Shown: one piece after another, positions 6,426 through 12,812 of the stretch | Position numbering within the stretch: the stretch's first letter is position 1 | How the letters are laid out: each line of letters starts with the position of its first letter | Made by a program: the position numbers and the translations under genes | Notes under the pieces: model-generated | Databases searched by the model: none | Told to the model about the DNA's origin: nothing | The model's input: the letters and a program-made list of their open reading frames with translations, nothing else | Assembly (NCBI GenBank): GCA_905210885.1 | Contig: CAJLYO010000026.1 | Location: forward strand, 1 to 12,812 | Source of the DNA: an uncultured Eubacteriales bacterium | GTDB taxonomy: Bacteria > Bacillota > Clostridia > Monoglobales > Firm-18 | Direction: 5' to 3' | Length of the DNA stretch: 12,812 bases

Positions 6426-7273
6426 AAACATCGGTAAGTTCATATTCATTTTCTCAGTACACAAGGGCAGGCAAAATGACACAGTCCGACTGTGTGGAAA
6501 AAGCTCACGAGCTTGGCTTTGACGCCGTTGAATTTACGGATATAGCAGGCGAAAACTACGACGAGCAGCTAAAAAACGCAAAAGATATCCGCGAAAGAGC
6601 CGATAAAATCGGTATTGAAATCAACGCCTACACCATAGGCGCATGCCTTTATAACAAAACAGAGGATGAGAACAAGGCGGAGATTGAACGTTTGAAAAAA
6701 CAGCTTGATATTGCGAAAATTCTGGGCGCGAAGGTTATGCGCCACGATGTTTGCTACAAGCTCGAAAAAAGCGGAAACGCACGCAGCTTTGACCTTATGC
6801 TGCCCGTAATCGCGAAAAATGCCCGAGAGGTAACGGAGTACGCGCAGACCCTCGGCATAAAAACATGCTCGGAAAATCACGGCTTTATCGCCCAGGACAG
6901 TGACAGAGTTGAGCGGCTTTTTAACGCGGTAAACCATGATAATTACGGTCTTTTGGTTGACATGGGCAACTTTTTGTGCGCAGGTGAAGACCCCATAGCC
7001 GCAGTATCGCGCGTTGCACCTTATGCAGTCCATGCCCACGCAAAGGACGCTGTTATTTCTGATTATCCCATTTCCGGCGCGTTTATGACACGAAACGGAC
7101 GTTATTTCAAAGGCTGTGTTATAGGCGAAGGCTGCGTCCCGGTGGCGCGGTGCATTGCAATTTTAAAAAATGCGGGCTATGACGGATTTTTATCATTGGA
7201 ATACGAAGGCACCGAGGACTGTATCGAAGGTATACGCCGCGGTCTTGAGAATTTAAAGATGTTTATGGGTTAA
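6422..7273 (+). CDS. Sugar phosphate isomerase/epimerase-like TIM barrel (AP endonuclease 2 superfamily), second copy
   Basis: 283 residues, again a PF01261-type barrel. Likely metal ligands are E151 in TCSENHGF, D180 in LLVDMGNF, H204/H206 in HAHAKD, and E260 in LSLEYEG. The start is GTG at 6422: its last two bases begin the TGA of the dehydrogenase gene (GTGA overlap), with GAGGTGA at 6411-6417 as ribosome binding site. Its N-terminus, MKTSVSSYSFSQY, is like many keto-sugar isomerases and epimerases in gut bacterial glycoside loci. It is the last gene of the operon, and a strong terminator follows 6 bases after the stop. The second barrel suggests two successive steps on the same sugar, or a heteromeric enzyme; the sequence alone cannot tell which. 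Confidence 0.88.
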   Translation: MKTSVSSYSFSQYTRAGKMTQSDCVEKAHELGFDAVEFTDIAGENYDEQLKNAKDIRERADKIGIEINAYTIGACLYNKTEDENKAEIERLKKQLDIAKILGAKVMRHDVCYKLEKSGNARSFDLMLPVIAKNAREVTEYAQTLGIKTCSENHGFIAQDSDRVERLFNAVNHDNYGLLVDMGNFLCAGEDPIAAVSRVAPYAVHAHAKDAVISDYPISGAFMTRNGRYFKGCVIGEGCVPVARCIAILKNAGYDGFLSLEYEGTEDCIEGIRRGLENLKMFMG

Positions 7274-7279
7274 ATAACG

Positions 7280-7324
7280 AAAAAGCAAAGGAGCAGAACA
7301 GTCCGTTTTGCTCCTTTGCTTTTT
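7280..7324. terminator. Bidirectional rho-independent terminator
   Basis: AAAAAGCAAAGGAGCA (7280-7295) pairs perfectly with TGCTCCTTTGCTTTTT (7309-7324) around a 13-base loop. A run of six T (7320-7325) serves the rightward operon, and the A-rich left arm gives T residues on the minus strand for the leftward LytTR gene. The LytTR stop codon (7324-7326) begins within the right arm. It separates the two convergent units. Confidence 0.93.
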
Positions 7325-8025
7325 TATTGCGGTTCGGCAGAAAAAACATAATCAAAATATGCTTTTTTTGCGCTTTGCATATACGCTCTTGAAATTTTCA
7401 CCGTTTTGCCGTCCGTCAGCACAAAGGCGCTGTCGCCTATGCTGTCAATATGCTCCATATTTACTATATAGCTTTTATGGCAGCGGCAAAATCCGTGATT
7501 TAAAAGATATTCCTCAAAATCCGTAAGCTTTCCGGCAACCTCGATTTCACGGTTTTCGGACAGCGTGAAAATCACCTTTCGCAAATTGCTTTCAAGACAG
7601 TAAATATTTGAAAGCAAAAGCTTGGTCTGCGTCCCCGAATAGGCAACAGTGAGATAATGCCGTTTTCTGTTCAGGACAAAAAGCCGCCGCATGCACTCCC
7701 TCAAAAGCCTGTCTTCAACAGGCTTTAAAAGATAGTCAAACGCCGCAACACGGTAGCTTAAAACCCCGAATTCCTCACTTGAGGACACAAACACAACGGG
7801 GGTTTTGGTATCAGTACGCCGGATTACCGCCGCCGTATCTATTCCGTTTTGCCCCGGCATTATTATGTCAAGCATAATAATATCATAAGGCTTATCGGCA
7901 TGGGCTTTTAAAAGCTCGTCACCGTTTTCAAATTCATCTGCGGTAAAATTTCTGATAACGCGGTTTAAGGCGCCGATTAAATTCCGCCGCTCCTGCTTTG
8001 AATCGTCACAAACCGCAATTCTCAT
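7324..8025 (-). CDS. LytTR-family response regulator (AgrA/ComE type)
   Basis: 233 residues. The N-terminal receiver domain has the acidic pair D7-D8, phospho-acceptor D53 in IIMLDIIMPGQNG, S81 in the switch position, and K101 in FDYLLKPV, so it should be phosphorylatable. A LytTR DNA-binding domain follows, about 122-228 (YLTVAYSGTQTKLLLSNIYCLES, then GFCRCHKSYIVNMEHI, a hallmark pattern). Family members control surface, virulence, bacteriocin or quorum genes. No histidine kinase is adjacent on this strand. Instead, its ATG overlaps the stop codon of the upstream SLH gene (ATGA, 8022-8025), so it is co-translated with a surface protein. Ribosome binding is weak (AAAAGG within the SLH gene), consistent with coupling. 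Expression ends at the bidirectional terminator downstream. Confidence 0.95.
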   Translation of the reverse strand: MRIAVCDDSKQERRNLIGALNRVIRNFTADEFENGDELLKAHADKPYDIIMLDIIMPGQNGIDTAAVIRRTDTKTPVVFVSSSEEFGVLSYRVAAFDYLLKPVEDRLLRECMRRLFVLNRKRHYLTVAYSGTQTKLLLSNIYCLESNLRKVIFTLSENREIEVAGKLTDFEEYLLNHGFCRCHKSYIVNMEHIDSIGDSAFVLTDGKTVKISRAYMQSAKKAYFDYVFSAEPQ

Positions 8026-9644
8026 ACGCCTTTTATAATCTGAGATATATACGCCCTTGTGGCAGGTACGTTTATATCCGTGATTTCACAGCCTGTATTT
8101 AAATCGCAGTAAATAACATCGCCGTTTTTGATTTCAATATCTTCGGCATTTGCCCCGAGAGGCACAAAATCCGAAAGCTTTGCACCGTCTGATGCCTTTG
8201 TTACGGCAATTTTTACGCGCAGGGCATAACCGTCCTCCGTTTTGCAAATCATAGCGGGGGAGAAATACACAATCGCCTCTGTTTTCGTGCGCACCCTTGC
8301 GGCTGTGCATACATTGCGTACAAAGTCGGCGAATATGCCGCTGTAATTCATTGTGTAATCTGCCTCGTTTATCGGCTTTGACGTACCGTTTATAAAGGGC
8401 GCCTCGTAAACATACGACGGCATATCAGCAAAAATTGCCTGATAATCGTCTTTGTTTTTCGGATACGAAATCGTATCGATATTTATATGGGTTTTCACGG
8501 CAGTCCTTGCATCCGCGGAAATATAGCGGTAATTGTAAATTCCGGCAACACTGTCAAGCTGGAGCAGCAAAAGCGCCGCGTCCTTATGGGTAAGCTTGTT
8601 TTTCGCACCGATTTTGCCGTTGGCGTCTAATGTGATACCCATGTTATAAGCAAGAGTAAGCGCCTGATTTTTCGTTTCTGCCATTTTCTCCCCGGAAATT
8701 TCGGGATAATAATTATCCTTTGCCCCGTAGCCCAGAGGCACGGTAGATTTCAAAACCGCGCAGTAAGCGAGAAACGCCGCAGCGTCCTCAGCCGTTGCCT
8801 CGGCATTGCAGAATTCCTTCGTTGAATACTCGTCACCCAGAACATAGTGTGCCATAACGTAGGTATCTCTTGCGTACTCGTCCTCAAAATCGGGGGCGAG
8901 AATAAACGCACTGTAAGACGGGTCGGGTTCGTTTGTTATAAAACGTATACCGGCCTTTGCAAGCTGTCCGTTTGTCACCGTCTTTTCCGGCGAATATTTA
9001 TCGTTAAAAAGCTTTGAGCTGTTAAAAACCGTTTCCAAAATTTTATCCGAAACCTTATCACGGAAGTTAACCGTGGGGCTGTTTTCATTAATATCCCTTG
9101 AACGGCATATTATAGCCGCCGCCTCTGCTCTTGTTATTCCGTCATCGGGACGAAGGTACACGCCGTCATCGCCGTTCATAATCCCGTAGGTGTACACCCA
9201 CGCTGCGGCGTCCTTTTCAGTAAATCCCTCCGTTGTATTTGGGGCGGACTTTATGCCCGCTTTTCCGCCGGCACGTTTCCATACCAATGCGGCAACGTCA
9301 TTTCTTGTCATAATGTCGTCCGGTCTGAAAGCCTCTCCCGGCGCAATGTTCATTCCGCTTTGCATTATGTATTCATAAGCCCAGTGAGATGAAGGAACAT
9401 CGCGAAAATCCGATGCGGCTCTCTCCGATGACTTTCCTATCATTTTTACAAATTCCGCTCTGGTAACAAGACCGTCCGGCTTAAAAGAACCGTCCTCATA
9501 GCCGTTAACCGTTTTGTCCTCCACAAGCCTTGAAACATATCCATAGCTCCAGTGGCTGCTGTCCAAATCGGTAAATCCGGCATCTGCCAGGACGCAGGTG
9601 GGAAGCCCCGCCGCTGCAAGAATCAGGCACAAAAACTTTTTCAT
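8022..9644 (-). CDS. Secreted SLH-domain protein with unknown C-terminal region
   Basis: 540 residues. A signal peptide MKKFLCLILAAAGLPTCVLA probably ends at A20 before DAGF. LPTC is a poor lipobox, so a lipoprotein is unlikely. Three SLH repeats follow: about 23-70 (FTDLDSSHWSYGYV, VTRAEF 60-65), 78-122 (FRDVPSSHWAYEYI, MTRNDV 112-117) and 140-183 (ITRAEA 170-175). Such triplets bind pyruvylated secondary wall polymer and hold proteins on the cell surface. Residues 195-232 and 325-365 (AYNMGITLDANGKIG, then LTHKDAALLLLQLD) look like worn SLH-type repeats. The last 170 residues match nothing I recognise, and no catalytic domain is evident. A GGAAGA site lies about 8 bases before the ATG, behind its own promoter. 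It is coupled by a 4-base overlap to the LytTR regulator, so it could be part of a surface-sensing module. Confidence 0.92.
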   Translation of the reverse strand: MKKFLCLILAAAGLPTCVLADAGFTDLDSSHWSYGYVSRLVEDKTVNGYEDGSFKPDGLVTRAEFVKMIGKSSERAASDFRDVPSSHWAYEYIMQSGMNIAPGEAFRPDDIMTRNDVAALVWKRAGGKAGIKSAPNTTEGFTEKDAAAWVYTYGIMNGDDGVYLRPDDGITRAEAAAIICRSRDINENSPTVNFRDKVSDKILETVFNSSKLFNDKYSPEKTVTNGQLAKAGIRFITNEPDPSYSAFILAPDFEDEYARDTYVMAHYVLGDEYSTKEFCNAEATAEDAAAFLAYCAVLKSTVPLGYGAKDNYYPEISGEKMAETKNQALTLAYNMGITLDANGKIGAKNKLTHKDAALLLLQLDSVAGIYNYRYISADARTAVKTHINIDTISYPKNKDDYQAIFADMPSYVYEAPFINGTSKPINEADYTMNYSGIFADFVRNVCTAARVRTKTEAIVYFSPAMICKTEDGYALRVKIAVTKASDGAKLSDFVPLGANAEDIEIKNGDVIYCDLNTGCEITDINVPATRAYISQIIKGV

Positions 9645-9678
9645 CTGTATAATCTTCCTTTACACATATTATAAGTAC

Positions 9679-9707
9679 ATTCTATCACAAATCCGTTTAG
9701 TGTTCAA
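9679..9707 (-). promoter_or_regulatory. Leftward promoter of the SLH/LytTR operon
   Basis: On the minus strand TTGAAC (complement of 9702-9707) and TAGAAT (complement of 9679-9684) are 17 bases apart. Transcription would start near 9672, about 27 bases before the SLH start codon. The -35 box lies within the small palindrome GTTCTTGAAC, which could be part of an operator. I see no terminator between this promoter and the preceding gene. Confidence 0.7.
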
Positions 9708-9720
9708 GAACTTTTGAAAA

Positions 9721-10695
9721 TTACCGCTTGTTAAATTCCATATTCGCATACACTTTTTTCATGCGTGCGTCCGGAAAACGGCTGTCCAAAAATTCCCCTA
9801 TGTGCGTTTCCGGCGCGTTTCCGCTTATGCGCTCCGACCAGCGGTACACGGCGGCAACGCTCATTAAGCCGTCAAATATAAGAAAAACCGTCAGCGCCCA
9901 CGTTATAATTTTTCCTGCGGTATTGGGCAGCTTTAAAATAACCTTTGCAATACGGGGGTACAGGCTTTTTATCCACAAAACTCCCAAAACTCCCCAGAAA
10001 ACCGAGTACAAAAGGCATATTCTGCCGTTTAAGTTAAAAGGCATCATGCTGTAGTCCCATGAAACGGAGCCGAACAAAAGCTCCTGCCCGAAGGACAAAA
10101 GGTACTCCACGGCGCTTCCCACCGCCATGCCGCCGGCAAAGGAAATAAGGGAACTGCGGTTTCTGTAGCGGTATAAAAACAGCGTCATAACAACCGCGCC
10201 CACACCGTACAAAAGATTAAACGGTCCGTAAACCAGTCCGGCACGGCTTTCTATGTAACCGTGGCGCAAAAGACACCACAAAAGCTCCACCAAAACGCCG
10301 AAAAAACTTCCGCTTATGCAGATAAGGGCGATTTTATAGAAATTAATTCCCTTTGCGAAATGGTTGCCGCGCTCCTCCTCCAAGTCTATAACGGAATTTG
10401 CCGGGGCGCGCTTTACGATAAATGTGCGTTTATCGCTCTCCTGCCCTTCTTTAAGGCGCGTTTTAAGCTCGTCCGACTGCTGCTGTGCCCACTTATACGC
10501 TTTTTTCAGATTTGCCGCACCCTTGTCAAGGCTTTCGACCTCTCTGTCAACTCTGTGGGACAGGCGCTTGCACGCATCGTCCGACATGGTGCTTTGCTTT
10601 GCCATTCTTACATAAAGCTTTGTGTAGCGCTTGTACTCCTCCGCTTCAAAATCAAGAACCTCTTTGCTGTAAGCCTCAAGATTTGTCTGCTTCAT
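9721..10695 (-). CDS. Membrane protein with N-terminal coiled coil and CmpB-like (PF06541) domain
   Basis: 324 residues. Residues 1-95 are charged and helical (KEVLDFEAEEYKRYTKLY, ESLDKGAANLKKAYKWAQ), probably a cytoplasmic coiled coil. Residues 118-285 hold about five membrane segments with the pattern of the 'putative ABC-transporter type IV' family: SRAGLVYGPFNLLYGVGA, GGMAVGSAVEYLLSF, WDYSMMPFNLNGRICLLYSVFWG. Despite that family name no ATPase is nearby, so transport is not established. A soluble tail of about 40 residues follows the last segment. The start is certain: an in-frame TGA lies two codons upstream of the ATG. The AAGGAG site is 12 bases away, a little far. It is transcribed from its own promoter carrying a 14-base palindrome, divergent from the ECF gene. 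Function is unknown. Confidence 0.82.
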   Translation of the reverse strand: MKQTNLEAYSKEVLDFEAEEYKRYTKLYVRMAKQSTMSDDACKRLSHRVDREVESLDKGAANLKKAYKWAQQQSDELKTRLKEGQESDKRTFIVKRAPANSVIDLEEERGNHFAKGINFYKIALICISGSFFGVLVELLWCLLRHGYIESRAGLVYGPFNLLYGVGAVVMTLFLYRYRNRSSLISFAGGMAVGSAVEYLLSFGQELLFGSVSWDYSMMPFNLNGRICLLYSVFWGVLGVLWIKSLYPRIAKVILKLPNTAGKIITWALTVFLIFDGLMSVAAVYRWSERISGNAPETHIGEFLDSRFPDARMKKVYANMEFNKR

Positions 10696-10730
10696 CTTTC
10701 AACGACACTCCTTAGCCTGATATTTATACC

Positions 10731-10759
10731 ATTGTATCATATCATCCCGAATATTGCAA
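10731..10759 (-). promoter_or_regulatory. Leftward promoter of the CmpB-like gene
   Basis: On the minus strand TTGCAA (complement of 10754-10759) and TACAAT (complement of 10731-10736) are spaced by 17 bases. Transcription would start near 10724, about 29 bases before the start codon. The -35 box is the centre of a perfect palindrome. Confidence 0.7.
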
Positions 10760-10763
10760 TATT
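10750..10763. promoter_or_regulatory. Perfect 14-base palindrome over the -35 box (possible operator)
   Basis: AATATTGCAATATT equals its own reverse complement. It is centred on the -35 hexamer of the leftward promoter, so a dimeric repressor bound here would block polymerase. The DNA around it is AT-rich, which raises the chance of a fortuitous palindrome. No regulator gene is adjacent to suggest which protein binds. Confidence 0.5.
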
Positions 10764-10851
10764 TTGCCGAAATAATAATATTTTACACATGTATTGGTCA
10801 GTTTGGCTCAAAAAAACCTACTAATTTTATATAATTACTGCATATTTTCTA

Positions 10852-10880
10852 TTGCAAAATGCGGCATATTATAGTAGAAT
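10852..10880 (+). promoter_or_regulatory. Rightward promoter of the ECF S-component gene
   Basis: TTGCAA (10852-10857) and TAGAAT (10875-10880) are spaced by 17 bases. Transcription would start near 10887, leaving a very short leader (about 15 bases) before the GTG at 10902, with no room for a riboswitch. The remainder of the AT-rich gap from 10764 to 10851 shows no RNA structure or reading frame that I can support. Confidence 0.72.
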
Positions 10881-10901
10881 GAGTCAAAAGGAGTGATAGC
10901 A

Positions 10902-11414
10902 GTGAAAAACAAATCGGTAAAACTATTGACTTCTGCTGCAATGTTTGCGGCTTTGACATTGGCGCTTACATACTTTCATACGCCCATGCCCAACGCAAAC
11001 GGCGGCTATGTACATTTGGGCGACGCCGTAATTTTCCTTGCGGCAAGTATTTTGCCCCTGCCCTATGCATGCGCTGCGGCGGCAGTCGGCGGAGCAATGG
11101 CGGACCCTCTTTCGGGGTTTGCGGTTTGGGCACCGGCAACGCTTATAATTAAGGCTTTGCTTGCGGTGTGCTTTACCTCAAAGCAGGAAACAATTTTATG
11201 CAAGAGAAATTATTTTGCGGCAATCGGCACGTTTATTTTTACAATCGGCGGCTACTACCTTGCCGAGGGTATTATATACGGTAACTTTACCGCACCGGCG
11301 GCGTCAATTGTGGGAAATCTTACACAGTGGCTGGGCAGCTGGATTGTATATCTTTTAGTTGCGGTAAGCCTTGATAAGGCAGGATTCAAAAAATCAATAA
11401 CAAAGAATATGTAA
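10902..11414 (+). CDS. ECF-type transporter S component, substrate unknown
   Basis: 170 residues with five or six membrane segments (about 8-26, 42-62, 76-92, 105-122, 130-157). The signature GGYVHLGDAVIFLAASILPLPYA, followed by GGAMADPLSGFAVWAPATLIIK, is typical of small vitamin-type S components (PF07155 region). These bind a vitamin or cofactor precursor in the membrane and use a shared EcfA-EcfA'-EcfT energy unit, which is not in this window, so this would be a solitary group II type. The GTG at 10902 is preferred over the in-frame GTG at 10893, because the AAAGGAG site (10887-10893) would overlap the latter. It is a single-gene unit, with its own promoter and a terminator 4 bases after the stop. 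The family is sure; the substrate cannot be named. Confidence 0.88.
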   Translation: MKNKSVKLLTSAAMFAALTLALTYFHTPMPNANGGYVHLGDAVIFLAASILPLPYACAAAAVGGAMADPLSGFAVWAPATLIIKALLAVCFTSKQETILCKRNYFAAIGTFIFTIGGYYLAEGIIYGNFTAPAASIVGNLTQWLGSWIVYLLVAVSLDKAGFKKSITKNM

Positions 11415-11417
11415 AAC

Positions 11418-11448
11418 AAAAAAGAGCCTCGAAAAGAGGCTCTTTTTT
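11418..11448. terminator. Bidirectional rho-independent terminator
   Basis: AAAAAAGAGCCTC (11418-11430) pairs with GAGGCTCTTTTTT (11436-11448) around the loop GAAAA. T-runs occur on both strands. It ends the rightward ECF gene and the leftward kdu genes, which converge here. Confidence 0.95.
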
Positions 11449-11464
11449 GCTGATAAAAGAAATA

Positions 11465-12265
11465 TTACGGCTGTTTGCCGATGTAAGCAAGGATACCGCC
11501 GTCAACGTACAAAACGTGACCGTTAACAAAATTTGAAGCGTCCGATGCCAGGAACACCGCAGGACCCATAAGATCTTCGGGCGTACCCCAGCGTGCCGCG
11601 GGGGTTTTGGCGATAATAAACTGGTCAAAGGGATGACGCGAACCGTCCGGCTGAGTTTCACGCAGCGGTGCAGTCTGGGGTGTTGCAATATATCCGGGAC
11701 CTATGCCGTTGCACTGTATATTATATTCGCCGTACTCCGACGCAATGTTTCTTGTAAGCATTTTAAGTCCGCCCTTTGCAGCAGCGTAAGCAGAAACGGT
11801 TTCTCTGCCCAGCTCGCTCATCATGGAGCAGATGTTTATAATTTTGCCGTGACCCTTTTTAATCATTGAAGGAATTACAGCCTTGCTTACGATAAACGGA
11901 GCGTTTAAGTCAACGTCAATAACCTGTCTGAACTGCTCTGCAGTCATGTCGCACATGGGAATACGCTTAATAATTCCGGCATTGTTAACCAAAATATCGA
12001 TTACACCCACTTCGCGCTCGACCTGAGCCACAAAAGCGTTAACCTGCGCCTCGTCCGTTACATCGCAAACATAGCCTTTTGCGTCTATGCCGGCTTCCTT
12101 GTATGCGGCAAGACCTTTGTCCACAAGCTCCTGCTTAATATCGTTAAACACGATTTTTGCGCCTGCCTGTGCAAAGGCTGTTGCAATGGCAAAGCCTATT
12201 CCGTATGACGCGCCCGTTACAAGGGCGATTTTTCCGTCTAATTTATAATTATCAAGAATGTTCAT
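11465..12265 (-). CDS. kduD: SDR dehydrogenase, KduD / gluconate 5-dehydrogenase type
   Basis: 266 residues, a complete short-chain dehydrogenase. The NAD(P) loop is TGASYGIG (17-24). The structural NNAG is at 94-97, and the catalytic set is N121, S147, Y160 and K164 (YAAAK). The C-terminus NGHVLYVDGGILAYIGKQP is typical of the clade annotated 'gluconate 5-dehydrogenase' in gut anaerobes. The gene next to it is kduI, so the likely reaction is reduction of 2,5-diketo-3-deoxygluconate to 2-keto-3-deoxygluconate, in the breakdown of unsaturated uronates from pectin or glycosaminoglycans. CGGAGGT lies 7 bases before the ATG. It follows kduI by 16 bases and is probably co-transcribed. No KDG kinase or aldolase is visible. 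The SDR call is certain; KduD rather than a general gluconate dehydrogenase rests on context. Confidence 0.92.
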   Translation of the reverse strand: MNILDNYKLDGKIALVTGASYGIGFAIATAFAQAGAKIVFNDIKQELVDKGLAAYKEAGIDAKGYVCDVTDEAQVNAFVAQVEREVGVIDILVNNAGIIKRIPMCDMTAEQFRQVIDVDLNAPFIVSKAVIPSMIKKGHGKIINICSMMSELGRETVSAYAAAKGGLKMLTRNIASEYGEYNIQCNGIGPGYIATPQTAPLRETQPDGSRHPFDQFIIAKTPAARWGTPEDLMGPAVFLASDASNFVNGHVLYVDGGILAYIGKQP

Positions 12266-12281
12266 TTTTTAGACCTCCGAA

Positions 12282-12812
12282 TTATCTTAAATCTGTGTTT
12301 GCAATGCCGTCCATGTCGGTAAAGGTCTGATTTTCGCCGCACATACCCCAAATAAAGGTGTAGTTCTTTGTGCCGCATCCGCTGTGGATTGACCAGCTGG
12401 GCGAAATAACAGCCTGTTCGTTCTGCATTACGATATGGCGAGTCTGGTCCGGCTCACCCATAAGGTGGAATACAACGGAGTTTTCGTCCATATCAAAATA
12501 GAAGTAAACTTCCATACGTCTTTCGTGAGTATGGCAGGGCATTGTGTTCCAAACGCTGCCGGGCTGAAGCTCGGTAAGACCCATTGAAAGCTGACATGAC
12601 TTCATTACCTCAGGGTGTATGTACTGATTGATAACGCGCTTGTTGCTCTCCTCCTCGCTTCCGCAGGGAACCTTCTTTGCCTTTGTTATGTCAATATGAA
12701 CCGTAGGATAAGTTGTGTGCGCCGGGCATGAATTAATATAGAATTTTGCGGGTGCAGCCTTGTCGTCGCTTTCAAAAACAACGTCCTTCGCGCCCATGCC
12801 CACATACAAGCC
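12282..12812 (-). CDS. kduI: 4-deoxy-5-keto-uronate isomerase KduI, C-terminal part (cut by window edge)
   Basis: KduI converts 4-deoxy-L-threo-5-hexosulose uronate to 2,5-diketo-3-deoxygluconate. 176 residues are visible. The fragment has the Zn site of this cupin enzyme: H94, H96, E101 (in CHTHERRMEVYFYF) and H143 (in WSIHSGCG), numbered from the edge. The spacings 2, 5 and 42 equal those of E. coli H196, H198, E203 and H245, so about 102 N-terminal residues lie beyond the right edge. The frame stays open to base 12812; the TTG at 12809 is internal, not a start. It is the upstream partner of kduD, the next gene in the same direction, so the pair carries out two consecutive steps of unsaturated uronate catabolism. 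Any promoter is outside the window. Confidence 0.95.
   Translation of the reverse strand, partial: GLYVGMGAKDVVFESDDKAAPAKFYINSCPAHTTYPTVHIDITKAKKVPCGSEEESNKRVINQYIHPEVMKSCQLSMGLTELQPGSVWNTMPCHTHERRMEVYFYFDMDENSVVFHLMGEPDQTRHIVMQNEQAVISPSWSIHSGCGTKNYTFIWGMCGENQTFTDMDGIANTDLR

Noticed and set aside
9698..9716. Terminator after the CmpB-like gene
   Set aside because: GTTCTTGAAC forms only a 4-base-pair stem with no T-run, so read-through into the SLH operon cannot be excluded.
9645..9720. LytTR-type direct repeats in the SLH promoter for autoregulation
   Set aside because: AAAGTTCTTG is only a partial match to the LytTR half-site and has no properly spaced second copy.
10261..10824. Open frame of 187 codons on the plus strand
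   Set aside because: Antisense to the CmpB-like gene and running across its promoter; the Cys/Leu-rich translation is typical of a shadow frame.
10764..10890. Possible riboswitch or small RNA upstream of the ECF gene
   Set aside because: The promoter at 10852-10880 puts the transcription start only about 15 bases before the gene, and no stable hairpin or known aptamer core is seen in the AT-rich gap.

Overview
The window reads as a piece of a low-to-moderate GC, Gram-positive anaerobe of the Clostridia type. The reasons are strong AGGAGG-like ribosome binding sites, sigma-A promoters with 17-base spacers, an S-layer-homology (SLH) protein, a LytTR response regulator, an ECF-type transporter S component, and TTG/GTG starts with overlapping genes. 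A gut, plant-polysaccharide-using lineage would fit the KduI/KduD pair and the sugar genes, but this is inference and no genus can be assigned.

Layout, left to right. (1) Bases 1-2117 hold the 3' part of rdgB, broken by a 19-base insertion, overlapping a WalK/PhoR-type sensor kinase that has no response regulator beside it in the window. (2) Bases 2196-2587 hold a strong promoter, a DtxR-like imperfect palindrome and a small Cys/His-rich DUF2325 protein. (3) Bases 2584-7273 look like one sugar locus. An AraC regulator and a Gfo/Idh/MocA-type protein run leftward. A three-gene operon (TIM barrel, Gfo/Idh/MocA dehydrogenase, TIM barrel) runs rightward. The two divergent promoters overlap so closely that their -10 boxes share two bases. 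(4) Bases 7324-9644, leftward, hold a secreted SLH protein translationally coupled to a LytTR response regulator. (5) Bases 9721-11414 hold a leftward coiled-coil/CmpB-like membrane protein and a divergent ECF S component, with a perfect 14-base palindrome on the leftward -35 box. (6) Bases 11465-12812, leftward, hold kduI (cut by the window edge) followed by kduD, two steps of unsaturated uronate breakdown.

How it may work together: the AraC protein probably senses a sugar or glycoside and controls oxidation and rearrangement of that sugar by the Gfo and TIM-barrel enzymes. KduI and KduD handle 4-deoxy-5-keto-uronate from pectin or glycosaminoglycan. The SLH/LytTR pair is a possible cell-surface module. 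Rho-independent terminators at 7280-7324 and 11418-11448 separate convergent units. I saw no tRNA, rRNA, CRISPR array, insertion sequence or riboswitch.
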